A DNA stretch of 64,000 bases from Aedes albopictus (taxonomy: Eukaryota; Arthropoda; Insecta; Diptera; Culicidae). Location of the stretch: NCBI RefSeq assembly GCF_035046485.1, contig NC_085136.1:323978175-324042174 (forward strand), written 5' to 3'. The notes under the pieces were generated by a model, which ran no database searches, was not told where the DNA came from, and was given only the letters and a program-made list of their open reading frames with translations. How positions within the stretch are numbered: position 1 is the stretch's first letter; every line of letters begins with the position of its first letter. Positions 1 through 10,503 of this stretch are shown piece after piece. Position numbers and translations under genes: made by a program.

Positions 1-201
1 TGCCGATTTCAAATGGCCGTTAAATTCCTTACACAGTTTCGGAACTGAACTTGGATGTCTGTTCTCTGTGGATAAATGACAATCCTGTGTATGTGGTGCG
101 AGTAGAATAGCTCTGGATCGCAGACACTTGTTATTCGATCGCCTTTTTCGTTCAACACCACGATGCCATAACTTCGGTTCCGTTCCATGGTACACCGTCT
201 G
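1..201 (-). other. Short open frame, possible coding remnant or exon
   Basis: Read on the minus strand, this edge holds a frame open for about 60 codons, with the run MERNRSYGIVVLNEKGD followed by residues such as ITSVCDPELFYSHH. A cagACGG junction preceded by a pyrimidine-rich stretch lies at its upstream end near 201 and could be a 3' splice acceptor. The composition looks coding, but I do not recognise a family. The frame ends at a stop a few bases before the window edge. It could be an exon end, a transposon ORF piece, or chance. Confidence 0.2.
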
Positions 202-842
202 CAAGATCAAACTAATAACCGAATACAAATCCCAGCGCCAGTGCGATCTGTTAGTTGATCTCAACACATCTACACTATAATATATAATCAACTCAGGTAA
301 CTCACTAGCCATATTAAATCTCTCTGAACAGTTGAACCCTAGCGAATCGTATTTTGAATGATCAATATAGAACGATTTGTCTTCTCTTTCGAATGCGAAT
401 CGATACAGTGTGGTTGCTGAACACACATCAACGTCCTTACGATACACGACATACGATTTGCTCGATCATAGTTGTATACATTTGGATAAACTCCTCCTGG
501 ATCAAATCCCTTATCACTGATAGATCTCAGCTGATCGCGATCGTCGCGGTATGAACTGCAGCGGACTGTTCCGATATCGTCACCACTACTTATAACGGTT
601 GGTAGAGAAATCAGGCGGATGAATACTATCTCTCGTCTTGACCCACTTCCACACAAGCCATGCCTAATTAACCAATCAGCCTTATTAACTTGTGCAGGTA
701 AACTATACGGACTTTTCCGTCATATCGCTGTAGTATCTCTTCTCTTCCCAATAAACTTTCATCTACCTTGCACGGTTGTGGAGCCACGTTCACACACAAC
801 GATAGATTGTTTACATCTGTCGATCGCTGTTGCAAGGATGAA
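202..842. other. No recognisable feature
   Basis: Unique-looking sequence without simple repeats. An 83-codon plus-strand ORF (619-870) runs into the inverted repeat at 843. Its last residues (LDNRVNKL) nearly equal the last residues of the minus-strand ORF at 1026-1631 (LDNRANKL), because both end in the two arms of that repeat. The rest of that ORF is not recognisable. Confidence 0.4.
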
Positions 843-1053
843 TCTAGACAATAGAGTTAATAAACTATAGAGGACGAATGTCGCTGGTGTTCCCTTTGTT
901 CTCGCTCGAAAACATGTCGGGTATCTATCTGTCAAACTGCATACTTTTTCGCTTTGACACTTATATCCCTGCCTATCTCCGCCAGCAAGAGATGTTGCGG
1001 CGGCGACGCCAGCGACATTCTTCCTCTATAGTTTATTAGCTCTATTATCTAGA
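843..1053. repeat. 44-bp inverted repeat around a 123-bp centre
   Basis: Arms 843-886 and 1010-1053 are inverted copies with about three mismatches in 44 bp. They share the core aataaactatagagga and the inner end gaatgtcgctgg. The centre begins TGTCGCTGG and closes CCAGCGACA, so it starts TG and ends CA like an LTR. The flanks are inverted rather than direct copies, so there is no LTR-style target duplication. It may be a foldback element or two retroelement ends joined in opposite orientation. Confidence 0.6.
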
Positions 1054-1631
1054 CTATCAAGATTTTCTTGATTTCGGACGTCCACAACTGGCTGTAGACT
1101 TGTAGGCTGTTCCTTGCTACAGAACATACCATTTTCTACCATTGGAACTGGAAGGATTTGATTTGCAACAAAATCGATAGTGATTTCACGAGCGACTTCT
1201 GGATGTTGAACTACTGCATCGTCATCGGCAACAACTGTAGAGTGAGGCGAAATGTTTGGCTGAATGAATGAAGTGAGGTTATATCGGTCAGAGCTCGTTC
1301 CATCGAATTGCATAGACGGTAAGCAGATAGGGTTAGCCAGGGTTTTGTCACTCAACGAACGTTGCACTGTAAGCCTTTCTTCGCCTACATCTTCCCTGCT
1401 ATAGTTATCAATCTTCGCTTTCCTTTTAGCCCTATACTTCAATTCGATTCTTCTAGCAGCTACTTTTGCCGCCTGCTCGATCTCTCCAAGCTTCCTTTCG
1501 TATTCCAGCCGCGACCGCCGATTTTCTTCCTCGTAATGCGCCATCCTTTGACAATGATGTTCCTCCAGCAACTTCAGTCGTTGCATAATCCGGTCCTTAC
1601 GGGTACTACTGCTCCCGTTGGAGTGCTCCAT
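1026..1631 (-). CDS. 201-aa coiled-coil ORF, possibly a retroelement gag remnant
   Basis: This is the most coding-like ORF in the window. It starts MEHSNGSSSTRKDRIMQRLK. Residues about 15-75 are rich in E, K, R and L with heptad-like spacing (LKLLEEHHCQRMAHYEEENR, then YERKLGEIEQAAKVAARR), which predicts a coiled coil. Residues about 76-200 are low-charge and lack a domain I recognise. No zinc knuckle, protease or reverse-transcriptase motif is visible. The C-terminus (LDSLDNRANKL) falls in one arm of the 843-1053 inverted repeat. Charged coiled-coil N-termini occur in gag-like ORFs of insect BEL/Pao elements, so a gag piece joined to an element's 3' end is one reading; a host exon is another. 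I chose the first ATG of the frame. No upstream promoter is evident. Confidence 0.4.
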   Translation of the reverse strand: MEHSNGSSSTRKDRIMQRLKLLEEHHCQRMAHYEEENRRSRLEYERKLGEIEQAAKVAARRIELKYRAKRKAKIDNYSREDVGEERLTVQRSLSDKTLANPICLPSMQFDGTSSDRYNLTSFIQPNISPHSTVVADDDAVVQHPEVAREITIDFVANQILPVPMVENGMFCSKEQPTSLQPVVDVRNQENLDSLDNRANKL

Positions 1632-2450
1632 GATACCTCCACACTTTTGTTCCTTTATATTCTTGAAGTTTGTTAGGGCCGTTTCTTTCCCGTGAGTGAT
1701 GGAAACCTCTCGACAGCAGCTTGATAGTTCAGCAGCTTCAAGACTGTAATTTTATTATGGTATTTGATTTTATAGTTACAATAATTGCATATCACTTACA
1801 TAAAAGTTTCGCGGCTATTTCTCCGAGATACGACTCGCCTAACATCGTTTAGCACTAATTATGCATAATGAAACTGTTTAACGAAAGTTTAGCTTGGAAT
1901 TCAATAGTTATACTTAAACTAAAGATCTTTCTAATGGCTGCTCAGTTGCCGATTTCCCCTTTTAATCCCTATATACGTCAATTATACAAAAGTACGTAAT
2001 GGAGAAGGCTGGAGTCACTAAAAGCAAGAGGAAATCCCTTTGGTATTTCCAACAATCCTCCTTTTGATGCTGAGACTTCTGGATCGTAACACAATTGTTC
2101 TGTCGCTAATTTGTTTGAACGTGCTCCACAACCTCACCGCGTACTTCCGTAGCCTGAGAACCTTGTTAAATGTCAGTACCCTGAGAAGGTTCAAGTGCAG
2201 TACTAGGTCGTACGCCTTCTTGCAGCCCATGTTAACGCCTAGCATCCACGCACCAACGCGTGAACCCCGACATCCACAAGACCTGTGCATGTGTAGGAGA
2301 CTCAATGACCTGAACTGAGTAAGCGAAAGTAATCACCACTACTCTCTCCTTCCTTACATTGACCTGCAGCTACAACCTGATGCAGCAGGTGCCATTGTCG
2401 CCTATAAATAGATAATCACCAACTACGCTCACACGCTGAAGATGCTTGTT
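1632..2450. other. Unique sequence, no supported gene
   Basis: Moderate GC. Overlapping ORFs on both strands at 2018-2318 mirror one another and match nothing I know. This stretch lies upstream of the 1026-1631 ORF on the minus strand and would be its 5' flank. Confidence 0.35.
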
Positions 2451-2529
2451 CTTTAGTCCCAAGCAGCTATCTTATTGGTTACTTTTGTGTATAAGTGTAG
2501 CTGATATGGCGAAACAATCAAGCTCATCG

Positions 2530-2650
2530 TGTTAAGTCGAGTCAAGTATAAGACACTGAAGACGACCTTACAGTTGAAGTCGAAATACGTATCTGTCAAA
2601 GGATGCAAATTCTTAGTGGAATTCAAAGGAACAGTACTTAACACGATTTT
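2530..2650 (+). repeat. Possible 3' terminal hairpin of a non-LTR element
   Basis: The stretch near 2551-2597 reads actgaagacgacc, a spacer, then aagtcgaaatacgt. Non-LTR retrotransposons of insects commonly end with ACTGAAGA, a hairpin and GAAACGT, and this matches that layout loosely. No upstream ORF of such an element is recognisable. Confidence 0.3.
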
Positions 2651-3460
2651 CTTTTCACTTACAGATATTCCCCTAACAAGCTTAAGCTCATGCTCAAGTT
2701 ATCTCTTATTTCTTCCAAGTACGCTAAACAACCCTTCTCGTGAGCAACAGGGGCCGAAAAATACTTTTTTTTGCTCGCGCAACGTAGCATGCAACCAGTA
2801 ATTCGCGAAGCAGCTCCGAGCCTTTTACACCTCTATGAAAATCGCAGCACTTTGACTAAAATTCCTGCATTTCAGAAAGATTGAAGCACAAAATATTAGT
2901 TTATGATAAATATTTTCTTGATCTATTGTCAAATGCATTTATAAAACACTACATCGTCTTCATCCAGAGGACTGAACAAGCATTAACGTAAGGCGACAGA
3001 GGACAGCAAGCTGCTTCATTAAAAGAACATTGCCATTATTGCCGCGTTCCCCAAACTCTGTTTTTGCGGCGCATCAGCGGCGTCGTGAAAACCGAGTTTG
3101 GGAAGCGCTGCGTTATTGCATTTGATTGTCAATCCTTTTCCTGATTAATTAGAATCTTTGGTGGAAACTGCAAAGTGAATAAAGATTTTGTTTTTCCAGC
3201 AGCTCCAAATGATTGATGAAAACTATATCGAACGAACCGCAATCAGCAACCGTATTCCAATAAGAGCGAATCAAACTGCAGTTTACTGGAACATTTTTCT
3301 TCGCAATGTTCTACTAAACTGGCCCCTTCAACATCACTTCCCAGGTCATAAAATTTAACAGCTCCATAAACCAATCCATTACCGGTCGGCGGTTGGTAAC
3401 CAAGTGTACCACCCTGAGCGCCTTGCAGTTTCCCCTCGGCCAAAGAGAGGCTCATGCCAG
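2651..3460. other. Unique AT-rich sequence
   Basis: Nothing supported. A short imperfect inverted repeat at about 3046-3114 pairs ccccaaactc with gagtttggg across a GC-rich centre (gcggcgcatcagcggcgtc). Confidence 0.3.
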
Positions 3461-4210
3461 CAGTGCCTGCTGCTGTTGTTGTTGTTGTTCAAGAGATCGC
3501 AGCGTCAGTGTGCATCCCGGTCGATGGTGATCGTCGTCCGGGGGCAAATTATCATCTCTCTCTGACTGCACTTCACATCGGTGCACTCGACACCGTTTCA
3601 ATTTAAAGTTTTGCGCACTCATCATCGTCTACTACTAGAAGGTATTGCTGCAGCGGCAGTCGTCTAGTCTCTTTAGTCTGGATGTTTCCCAGTTTCCTCT
3701 ACTGACTGACTGACAATGTTGAAAAAGAAGAAGAAACAGCAGAGATGCCTCTCTCGATTGCTACTTTGGCCCCCTCAGGGGGGGCAAACTGTTTTTCATC
3801 TACCGGACCGGCCCTCCTCTACATACCTGGCGTTGAACCGGGCACATTTTCAAGTACATGGAAATTTACTTTAGTTCGCTGAAAATTCGCTTCACCCTGC
3901 GGGCCCTGGATTGACAACACAGTCGCCGCCTTGCCCCGGCGTTCGACGGCCAGCTCTATTGGCGGAGGACCAACAAGCCCCGAGACAGGCTTAATGATAA
4001 ATGTGAAACGAAACTGTACGGCAGCTAGCTACTATCTCTCGTGGCATTAGATAACGAGCGGGCGCAAATCTCATCCTCTCGATCGACCTGAAAGTGCATG
4101 GGAGGGAAGGGTTTCGGTTTCTTCTGGGAACAACCCTGAACGAACACCACCACCGACCGGTTGACTGGAAATTGGACAAATCTCTCCACTAGGTAGGTCG
4201 ACAAAGTCGC
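3461..4210. other. GC-richer unique island with a TGC/TTG microsatellite
   Basis: A short run of TGC then TTG triplets lies at about 3467-3489. The rest is unique, moderately GC-rich sequence containing gggggg runs near 3777. Only ORFs under 75 codons occur. It could be regulatory or untranslated sequence of a neighbouring gene, which cannot be decided here. Confidence 0.3.
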
Positions 4211-5612
4211 AAAACGTGCTGTGAATTCATTGAAAATGGATTTAACTTACGCAAAGAATGTATACGGTAAAAAAGGGGAACAAACATGTTAAATCCAAAG
4301 CATCCGTTTTTTTATTACTTACATCTTGACAAAACTGAAACAACAACTAGCCGCCATAATCACGATTTGCAGCTGGCCACGCCCAACGTGTTCGTAAAAA
4401 AAAATTCTGATGAAGATTTTAGAAACACTCTCAACTAGCGATATTGTCTAAGAAATTTTGAAAGTAACGCTAGAGGCTTATTATACGAATTTCCGGGTTC
4501 TTAGAAAATTATTGCTAGTATTTCCTTTTTAACTCAAAGAAATATTTGAGGGGAAAATTATTGAGCATTATTTGAGGATCATTTGGCGCTATACGTAGAA
4601 TTAATGATGTGAAAAACCTGGGATAAGTGTTTGTTAAAACTTCTGGGGAAAACCCTGTCAGTTATTAAAAAATATAACGATGCTTCCAATTTACTAATGT
4701 CCCGAACATTTTTTTTTATTTTGAAATAATTCAATTAAAAATTAAGAAAAAGGTTGAAAAAAATAACAGAAGTCAATTATGTAGAGTGTTGTGACGATAT
4801 TGTTGTATTATTACTCAGTGTTTTCCTTCAAAAAATATCTGACCAATTACAAAAAGAACCAGAATTATACTGATATGAAACAATCGACGACAAAAATCTC
4901 AGATTCAGATTTTTTTTCAGTTTTCCTATATTTTTTGAGATTTTTTATATGAAATGATTTTTTTGAGAAACTTCCAAAATAATCTCCAATTTTTCTAAAA
5001 TTTTTGATTATCCGGTATTACGTTGGACGTTTCTCAAAGGTTTTAATCATTTCAATAGCATACGAAATCTGCTTGAATTTCTTTCGGGAATTCATACAGA
5101 AAATCCACCAGATGTTAGCTCAAACCTTTTGCTAGTCGTAAAAAGTTCACAAGCAACTTTCCATAATTTATACTAAAGTCTTGCAGAGAATTCATAGAGA
5201 AAATATCGAGGAGGTCATACAGGAACACATGTCAAGGCCCTCAGGATGTTCACCGGAAATTTTAGCGTATACTCTGCAAAGTGTTTCTTCAAGAGTTCTG
5301 CAAATATTTCCTACAGTGAATAACTAACAGAAATTTCTCCAGATCATCACCAATGGATCAAATGCACATAAAACAACACTATTGAATCCAAGTAACAATT
5401 CCATAGCTGGTGGGTTTTCCTTGATTTTTATTTCGGCTTTATAACTGCAGCGACCATAAGTCACAATTTTATGAATACTTTCATCAGAACTAATAATGAA
5501 ATGTTTCATAGCATTCATGAAGATATTCATGAACCCAGATTTCAAGAGTAAACAATACTCTTCAGCATGGGAAATTTTTTACCGTTCTAAACTAGCAATA
5601 AAACAGCCGGAA
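4211..5612. other. AT-rich unique sequence
   Basis: Long poly-T and poly-A runs and no coding frame beyond 73 codons. No terminal repeats or tandem units seen. Confidence 0.35.
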
Positions 5613-5838
5613 CCAGGGTTCTGAACTATCACGAAAATGTCATGGAAAAATGTCATGGAAAAATGTCATGACATTTTCCAGTTCTACCATTTCCAGTGCA
5701 AATTTCTGCCAGTGAACACAAACCTTCAGTAATGCTAATAAGAAATGGTAAAATAACAAACTCGTCGACACATTTTTTTTACTAGGGGCAGTGAAATGTG
5801 CAAGGAAACGACATTTTTGTGACATTTTACAACCCTGG
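5613..5838. mobile_element. MITE with CCAGGGTT termini (226 bp)
   Basis: The left end starts ccagggttctgaa and continues to aaaatgtcatgg. The right end closes gacattttacaaccctgg, so the ends are inverted copies with a few mismatches. A 13-bp direct repeat (aaaatgtcatgga) occurs near the left end at 5635-5667. No ORF and no clear target duplication, so the superfamily is open. Confidence 0.6.
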
Positions 5839-5951
5839 CCAGAACTTTCAACAGATGGCGTTCCATTCGACTAGTAATGACATCTTTTGGTAGGCAGCTA
5901 GGCAGAAGTTATGACAACACTAGTCACTTGCTCACGTTCGATTTTCGCTAA

Positions 5952-6059
5952 GGGAGCATCCATAAATGACGTAGCATTTTCGGGCAATTTTTGACGCCCC
6001 CTCGTAGCATATTTTCTTATACCTAATACATGGTTCGTAGCACAATCAGAGACTCTCCC
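5952..6059. mobile_element. Truncated Harbinger-type MITE relative
   Basis: The left end gggagcatccataaatgacg and the inner gacgccccctcgtagcat match the general design of mosquito MITEs with a 'gtccataaattacgtaa' terminus, as also seen at 18089-18251. The right half is short and its terminus is not a good inverted copy, so it is truncated or rearranged. Confidence 0.45.
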
Positions 6060-6290
6060 TTCCGCTAATATGCTTCAGGGGGTCTCAGCGGCGTTTCAGA
6101 AGATTTCGGGGGCGTTTCAGTGTGGTCTCAGTGGGGCTTTATGGAGTTAAACATGTGTTTTAGGGGGTTCCAGGAGGGTTCAGGAACGTTTTCGAGGGTT
6201 TCAGGTTGTTTCATGGTTGTTTCAGGGGGTATTTGGGTTATTTAAGGAATTTTCAGAAGGTCTCAGAGGAAACTATACATACCATATGCA
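6060..6290 (+). repeat. Degenerate GTTTCAG repeat, plus orientation
   Basis: Irregular copies of motifs such as ggggtttcag, ggcgtttcag and gagggtttcagg every 10-20 bp. It is a decayed tandem array and gives rise to spurious short ORFs. Confidence 0.65.
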
Positions 6291-6479
6291 GTGATTTATA
6301 TGTGATATACAGGCTTTTGAGCATCCGCTCAGCTGGCGTTTTAAATAATACACAGATTTGTGTGCTAGAGGTGTTATTTTTAATGCGTACAATGCAGATT
6401 TTTTACACTCATTTGTACGGGATACAGAGTTTTTGAAACGAGTGATACAGATATTTAATATATATACCCGCAACTGCAT

Positions 6480-7340
6480 TGCAATTTCCATGAAACAGCC
6501 CTCTAACCATTTGGCTGCCCTAAAATCCCCCTGACACTTCATAACACACGTCATCAAACGCACCTCAAACTCCTTCCAAACGGAGTCCCTTGAAATGCTC
6601 TCGAAATGCTTAAACCATGCCAAAACACTCCTATGAAACTTCTTTGAAACCCCCTAAGATCCGTTCATAAACCACGTAGACTTTTTGGGTGGAGGGAGTT
6701 TTTGTGGGTTTCTAGCCAAAGTCTACGCTTCTTACAAATTTGTGTGTGAAAACAAGCCTCGTAGACTGAGATGAGGTGAGACTCCGCACCGAAATCTGAG
6801 ATGACCAAAATATGATCTACATGGTTTATGACACGCTCCTAAAACACCTATAAATGCTTAAAGACCCCCTAAAACGCCCTTGAATCCCTCTGAAACGCTC
6901 CCAAAACCTCTTAATTGAGCTGAAAAGGCCCTAGAACGCTTCTAATACTCCCTGAAACGCTCCTGGATCCCTTGGTATGTGTCTGAAACCGCCAGAAACG
7001 CCATTGAAATTCCTTTTTAACCTCCTGATACCGTCTTATATGTACGCCCTTGAACCACACAATATCTCAGAAACTTCCCTTAAACTTCACGAAACTCCCT
7101 TGAAGGGCTTTAAACCTTTCAAAACAAATCCGAGCTACCTCGTAATCACCCAGGATGCCCGTGAAAGCCCCTGATATGTACATAAAACTTCTCAAACCAC
7201 CTAAAACCCGCCATTGATGTCCCCCTCAAGAACTTCCTGATACTGCCTAGAACACACTCCTTCGAGGTTCATCTGAAACTTCTACAAACCTCCTTGAACC
7301 TATTCCAAACCCCCAATAGCGAAACCTTTTCTCGCGAATT
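6480..7340 (-). repeat. Degenerate GTTTCAG repeat, minus orientation
   Basis: The same motif family reads on the opposite strand (ctgaaacgctcc, cctgaaacgc, ccctaaaacgcc). It is interrupted by a MITE at 6662-6833. The orientation is opposite to that of 6060-6290 and 7390-8160. Confidence 0.65.
6662..6833. mobile_element. MITE with TTCATAAACCACGTAGAC termini
   Basis: The left end at 6664-6681 is an inverted counterpart of the right end (gatctacatggtttatga, 6814-6831). Internal sequence includes ggccaaagtctacg-like motifs and no ORF. Half copies of the same family lie at 7827-7875 and 8534-8580. Confidence 0.6.
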
Positions 7341-7389
7341 AAGTTCTCTGAGCTCCATACACAATTCTGGGAAGGATACCTTGAGGAAT

Positions 7390-7663
7390 GCGTGAAGCAT
7401 TTCTGGAGGAATTCAAGAAGACATTACTGGACAAATTTCTGTGCTTGGCTCTACGCAAGGTCATTTCAGGAGCGATTCAAGGAATTCAAGAGATTCAAGG
7501 GCATATAAGGGGGTACCAGGAGGTTAAAAAGGGATTTCAGTGGCGTTTCTGGCGGTTTCAGGCACATATCAAGGGGTCCAGGAGCGTTTTATGGATTTTC
7601 GGGTTACTCAAGAGGTTTTGGACGCGTTTCAGAGGAATTGAAGGGCGTCTTAGATGGGTTTCA
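7390..7663 (+). repeat. Degenerate GTTTCAG repeat, plus orientation
   Basis: Motifs such as gggatttcagtggcgtttc and gggtttcaag recur irregularly up to the tRNA-like sequence at 7664. The 104-codon ORF over it (7388-7702) is a repeat by-product. Confidence 0.6.
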
Positions 7664-7740
7664 AGCATTTATAGGTTGGTAAAGCACTTGTCTAGCGAAT
7701 AAGGGTCGTGAGTTCAAATCTCACCTGAGCTGTGGATTTT
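7664..7740 (+). mobile_element. tRNA-Ala-like sequence (tRNA pseudogene or SINE head)
   Basis: An A-box-like segment (taggttggtaaagca, 7672-7686) and a B box inside a perfect T arm (gtgagttcaaatctcac, 7708-7724) are present. Between them is a 5-bp anticodon stem, 7687-7691 pairing with 7699-7703, with loop ctagcga placing AGC at 7694-7696. The acceptor stem does not pair well, so this is not a working tRNA gene. The pol III boxes and non-tRNA sequence downstream suggest a SINE head. Confidence 0.55.
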
Positions 7741-7826
7741 TTCCCAATTTAACCAATAATTTACCCATGTGTACATATGTACGTTGAGTTATTTGAAATT
7801 CACATTTATAGGTGTTCCAGGAGTGT
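7741..7826. other. Possible SINE body after the tRNA-like head
   Basis: AT-rich sequence with the palindrome gtacatatgtac near 7772. No tail repeat or target duplication identified. Confidence 0.25.
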
Positions 7827-7875
7827 TTCATAAACCATGTAGATCAAATTTTGATTATCTCAGATTCAGGTTGTT
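7827..7875 (+). mobile_element. Solo end of the TTCATAAACCA MITE family
   Basis: Reads ttcataaaccatgtagatca followed by aattttgattatctcagatt, matching the right terminus of the 6662-6833 element in inverted orientation. No second terminus follows. Confidence 0.5.
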
Positions 7876-8336
7876 TGTTAGGGGTTTGAAGGGTTTGTAA
7901 ACATTTGAGGGCGTGCCCAAAGGATTGCAGAATAATTTCAGAGGATTCCAAAGAGTTCCAAGAGGGTTTCGTGGGGGTTTCAGGACGTTTAATGGAGTTT
8001 CAGAAAATTTTAGGGAGTTCAGGAAGCCCTGAAAGGGTTTCCAGAAGCGTGTGTTAGAGAGAGTCAGGGGAATTTTAGGGCGTTTAAAATGGTTTCACTG
8101 CTGCTTCATGGGGGTTGCAAGGCGGTTGTGGGTACTCCTGGCATTAAACAGGAACCTACTTGAAGCCACGTTATACCGCTTTCAACGTTTCCAAAAGTCC
8201 TTTAAACGCTTTGAAACCTCCCCTAAATGTCACTAAAAACCTTCTGAATACTTCTCAACATACTTAAAACGCCTATGGCAGCCCCTGAAATGACCAAGTT
8301 CTTCGCTGAGACCTCCTAAAACGTCTCACAACCTTC
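7876..8336. repeat. Degenerate GTTTCAG repeat with a strand switch
   Basis: Plus orientation (gggtttcgtgggggtttcag) to about 8160, then minus orientation (cctcccctaaatgtc, cccctgaaatg) to the SINE tail at 8338. Confidence 0.55.
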
Positions 8337-8337
8337 A

Positions 8338-8531
8338 TCATCTTCTTCTTCTTCTTCTTTATGGCTCTTCAGCTTAGTATTCTTAGAGCATGAATTTGTA
8401 CATTGTGTGGCAAGTACAATGATACATTATGCCCAGGGAGTCGGAAAATTTTTCCCGATCGGAGCGGAAATCAAACCCGTCGTCTCCGGATTGGCGATTC
8501 ATAGCCTTAACCACTACGCTAACTGGAGACC
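8338..8531 (-). mobile_element. Feilai-type SINE, internally deleted
   Basis: On the minus strand it begins with the Feilai head (ggtctccagttagcgtagtg) and a B box equivalent to ggtttgatttcc, then ccctgggcataatgtatc, and it ends in a (GAA)n-type tail seen here as ttcttcttc at 8340-8359. Compared with the fuller copy at 22193-22462 it lacks part of the 3' body, including the gtcccagtggggacg segment. It abuts a MITE end at 8534. Confidence 0.8.
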
Positions 8532-8533
8532 CC

Positions 8534-8580
8534 TTCATAAACCACGTACATCAAATTTTGGTCATCTCAGATCTCGGTGA
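8534..8580 (+). mobile_element. Solo end of the TTCATAAACCA MITE family
   Basis: Reads ttcataaaccacgtacatca then ggtcatctcagatctcgg. It lies 3 bp from the Feilai head, and no opposite terminus is visible. Confidence 0.5.
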
Positions 8581-8800
8581 AATACCCCTAAATAAAAAGA
8601 TTAAAACGTCTATAACACCCTTTGAAACGACCAAATTCTTCCCTGAGCCTCCTAAAATATCCCAGAACCTTCGTATAGCCTCCTGATCGCCCCCAATATC
8701 CTCTATACGCCCCAGGACTCTTATAAAAATAAAAAGAAAAAGCTCCTGAAACCTCCTGAGATGTCCTGGAACATACCTTGAACCCCTCGATGGCTATCAA
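8581..8800 (-). repeat. Degenerate GTTTCAG repeat, minus orientation
   Basis: Motifs such as ccctttgaaacg and ctcctgaaacctcctgag recur. The ORFs over it are by-products. Confidence 0.5.
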
Positions 8801-8951
8801 GAGGTTTGATGTATGAATCCTTTTTATTGGAATTAATAAAAATGGCTACAAGCAGAATAAAACTTAAAATGTTACTTGGGTTACTTGGCTTCAGTTTGTT
8901 GCCTAAATGGAATTCGAGGGTGTCAAGAAGTTTTGGTGGGACGAGTAGCTA

Positions 8952-10501
8952 CACGGGTAAAAATCCGGAACCCGAAACTGGTAAAATGCGTCATGTTTGG
9001 CCGATGTAAATGTATGTATGTTATGTTATGTTATAAATATACCTACACCATGAAAAATCGACATGATATCATGACGAGTTTTGCCGTGACATGCTTCGAC
9101 GCTACATTTCTTTTGTTTAGTACAAATAATTATAAATTTGCGGCATGAAATCATGCCGCATGTACACTGCATCATGACGAAAATTTATGAAATCATAAGC
9201 TTTATTCATGGAACTCGTAATTATCATTTATGATTTCCGTCAATTGGAAACTAGCTACAAATGTTAAACTAAATTAATTTATTGTTCCAATTACTTTTTA
9301 GGAGTTCTTAACTCCGGTAGCATAATTTATGTTGCATGATGCGAAAGGAATTTTGATCCTCATATCAGTTATTTGAATAATGCGTCGTCATAGGTAATAA
9401 ATCAAAATATCTTTTATGGGAGGTTTCTGCATGCAAACCATACGCCCTTCCTTTTTTCCTGCTGTTCTTTGTGCTGAAAAATTAATAAGGGTAGAGTTGT
9501 ACACTTTATGTTTATTTAAAGAATACTTTTTCTTACCACGAAACACAGCCAATCAGAATGGGTGTGGAGTAGGGTGGCCCACACTTATATGAAAAACAAA
9601 AATTTAGAAAAATGCCAAGTCTTACCTCCTCAATCAGTTGTTTTGGACTCCCAGAAGCTACGTTCAAAATTTTAGCAAAATCGGTTGAGCCTAAGGGGGC
9701 GCTCAAAATGTTTGAAGTTTGTATGGGAAAACCTGGCCAAACTTTATTGTTGTTTTTCCAATACATGTAAAGGAATAATATCAATAATGAAATCTCAATA
9801 CTTTGCCTCACTTTACCTAGCGTATAACTTTTTTCACCGACGTTGGATCACTTTGCGGTCTTCAACAAAGTTGTTTGGCATATAGTCGCCTACAATAATA
9901 CCAAAGGGTTTGATTATTGAACGCTTACAGCGCCACCTAGCAGCAAAATTCGAAAACTTAAAATTTCTGCATACATTTGGCCAAGTTTTCCCATACAAAC
10001 TTAAAGCGTTTTGAGCGCCCCCTTAGGCTCAACCGATTTTGCTCAAATTTTGAACGTAGCTTCTGGGAGTCCAAAACAACTGATTGAGGAGGTAAGACTT
10101 GGCATTTTTCGAAATTTTTGTTTTTCATATAAGTGTGGGCCACCTTAGTGTGGAGCTTGCTACCGTATACGACGCAAACAAGATCAGTCGTCTTTGCGAC
10201 CGAGGTAACCCTTTACCACCGACCGACAGACTTGGGTTGAACGCAACGACACATAGTCCACTGACAGTGTGCGTGGACCGTGTGGTGACGACGTTGATGG
10301 GTGGCATTTTGTACAAAGCCTGCACCCGTTTGTTTTGTTGCATTGCTTCATGCCGCAGTTTTATGGTTTTATGGCTCAGCGGCATAATCCTATGACTCAG
10401 CGGCATGGTTCTATGACTTGTAGTCATGTTATCATGAAGCGGCATATTTTATGATTTCATTAATTTTTCGTAATGTTTTGAGTTCCGGATTTTTACCCGT
10501 G
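8952..10501. mobile_element. 1.55-kb nonautonomous TA-flanked element (Tc1/mariner-like)
   Basis: The left terminus cacgggtaaaaatccggaac (8952-8971) is perfectly inverted at the right terminus (gttccggatttttacccgtg, 10482-10501). TA occurs immediately outside both ends (8950-8951 and 10502-10503), as expected of Tc1/mariner-type insertion. Sub-terminal parts carry atcatgac and gcggcat motifs in both orientations. No transposase frame is present. It contains a nested 578-bp hAT-like element; without that insert the element is about 964 bp. It sits in degenerate GTTTCAG repeat DNA. Confidence 0.8.
9570..10147. mobile_element. 578-bp hAT-like foldback MITE nested in the TA element
   Basis: Terminal inverted repeats of about 170 bp start TAGGGTGGCCCACACTTATA on the left and TAAGGTGGCCCACACTTATA on the right (read inward), with only a few mismatches across the arms. 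A perfect 8-bp duplication GTGTGGAG flanks it (9562-9569 and 10148-10155), which is the hAT signature. The central part (about 9820-9960) has a diverged relative at 15580-15720. No ORF of transposase type. Confidence 0.85.
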
Positions 10502-10503
10502 TA

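Noticed and set aside
7664..7740. Functional tRNA-Ala gene
   Set aside because: The anticodon and T arms pair, but the acceptor stem does not, so it is a pseudogene or SINE head.
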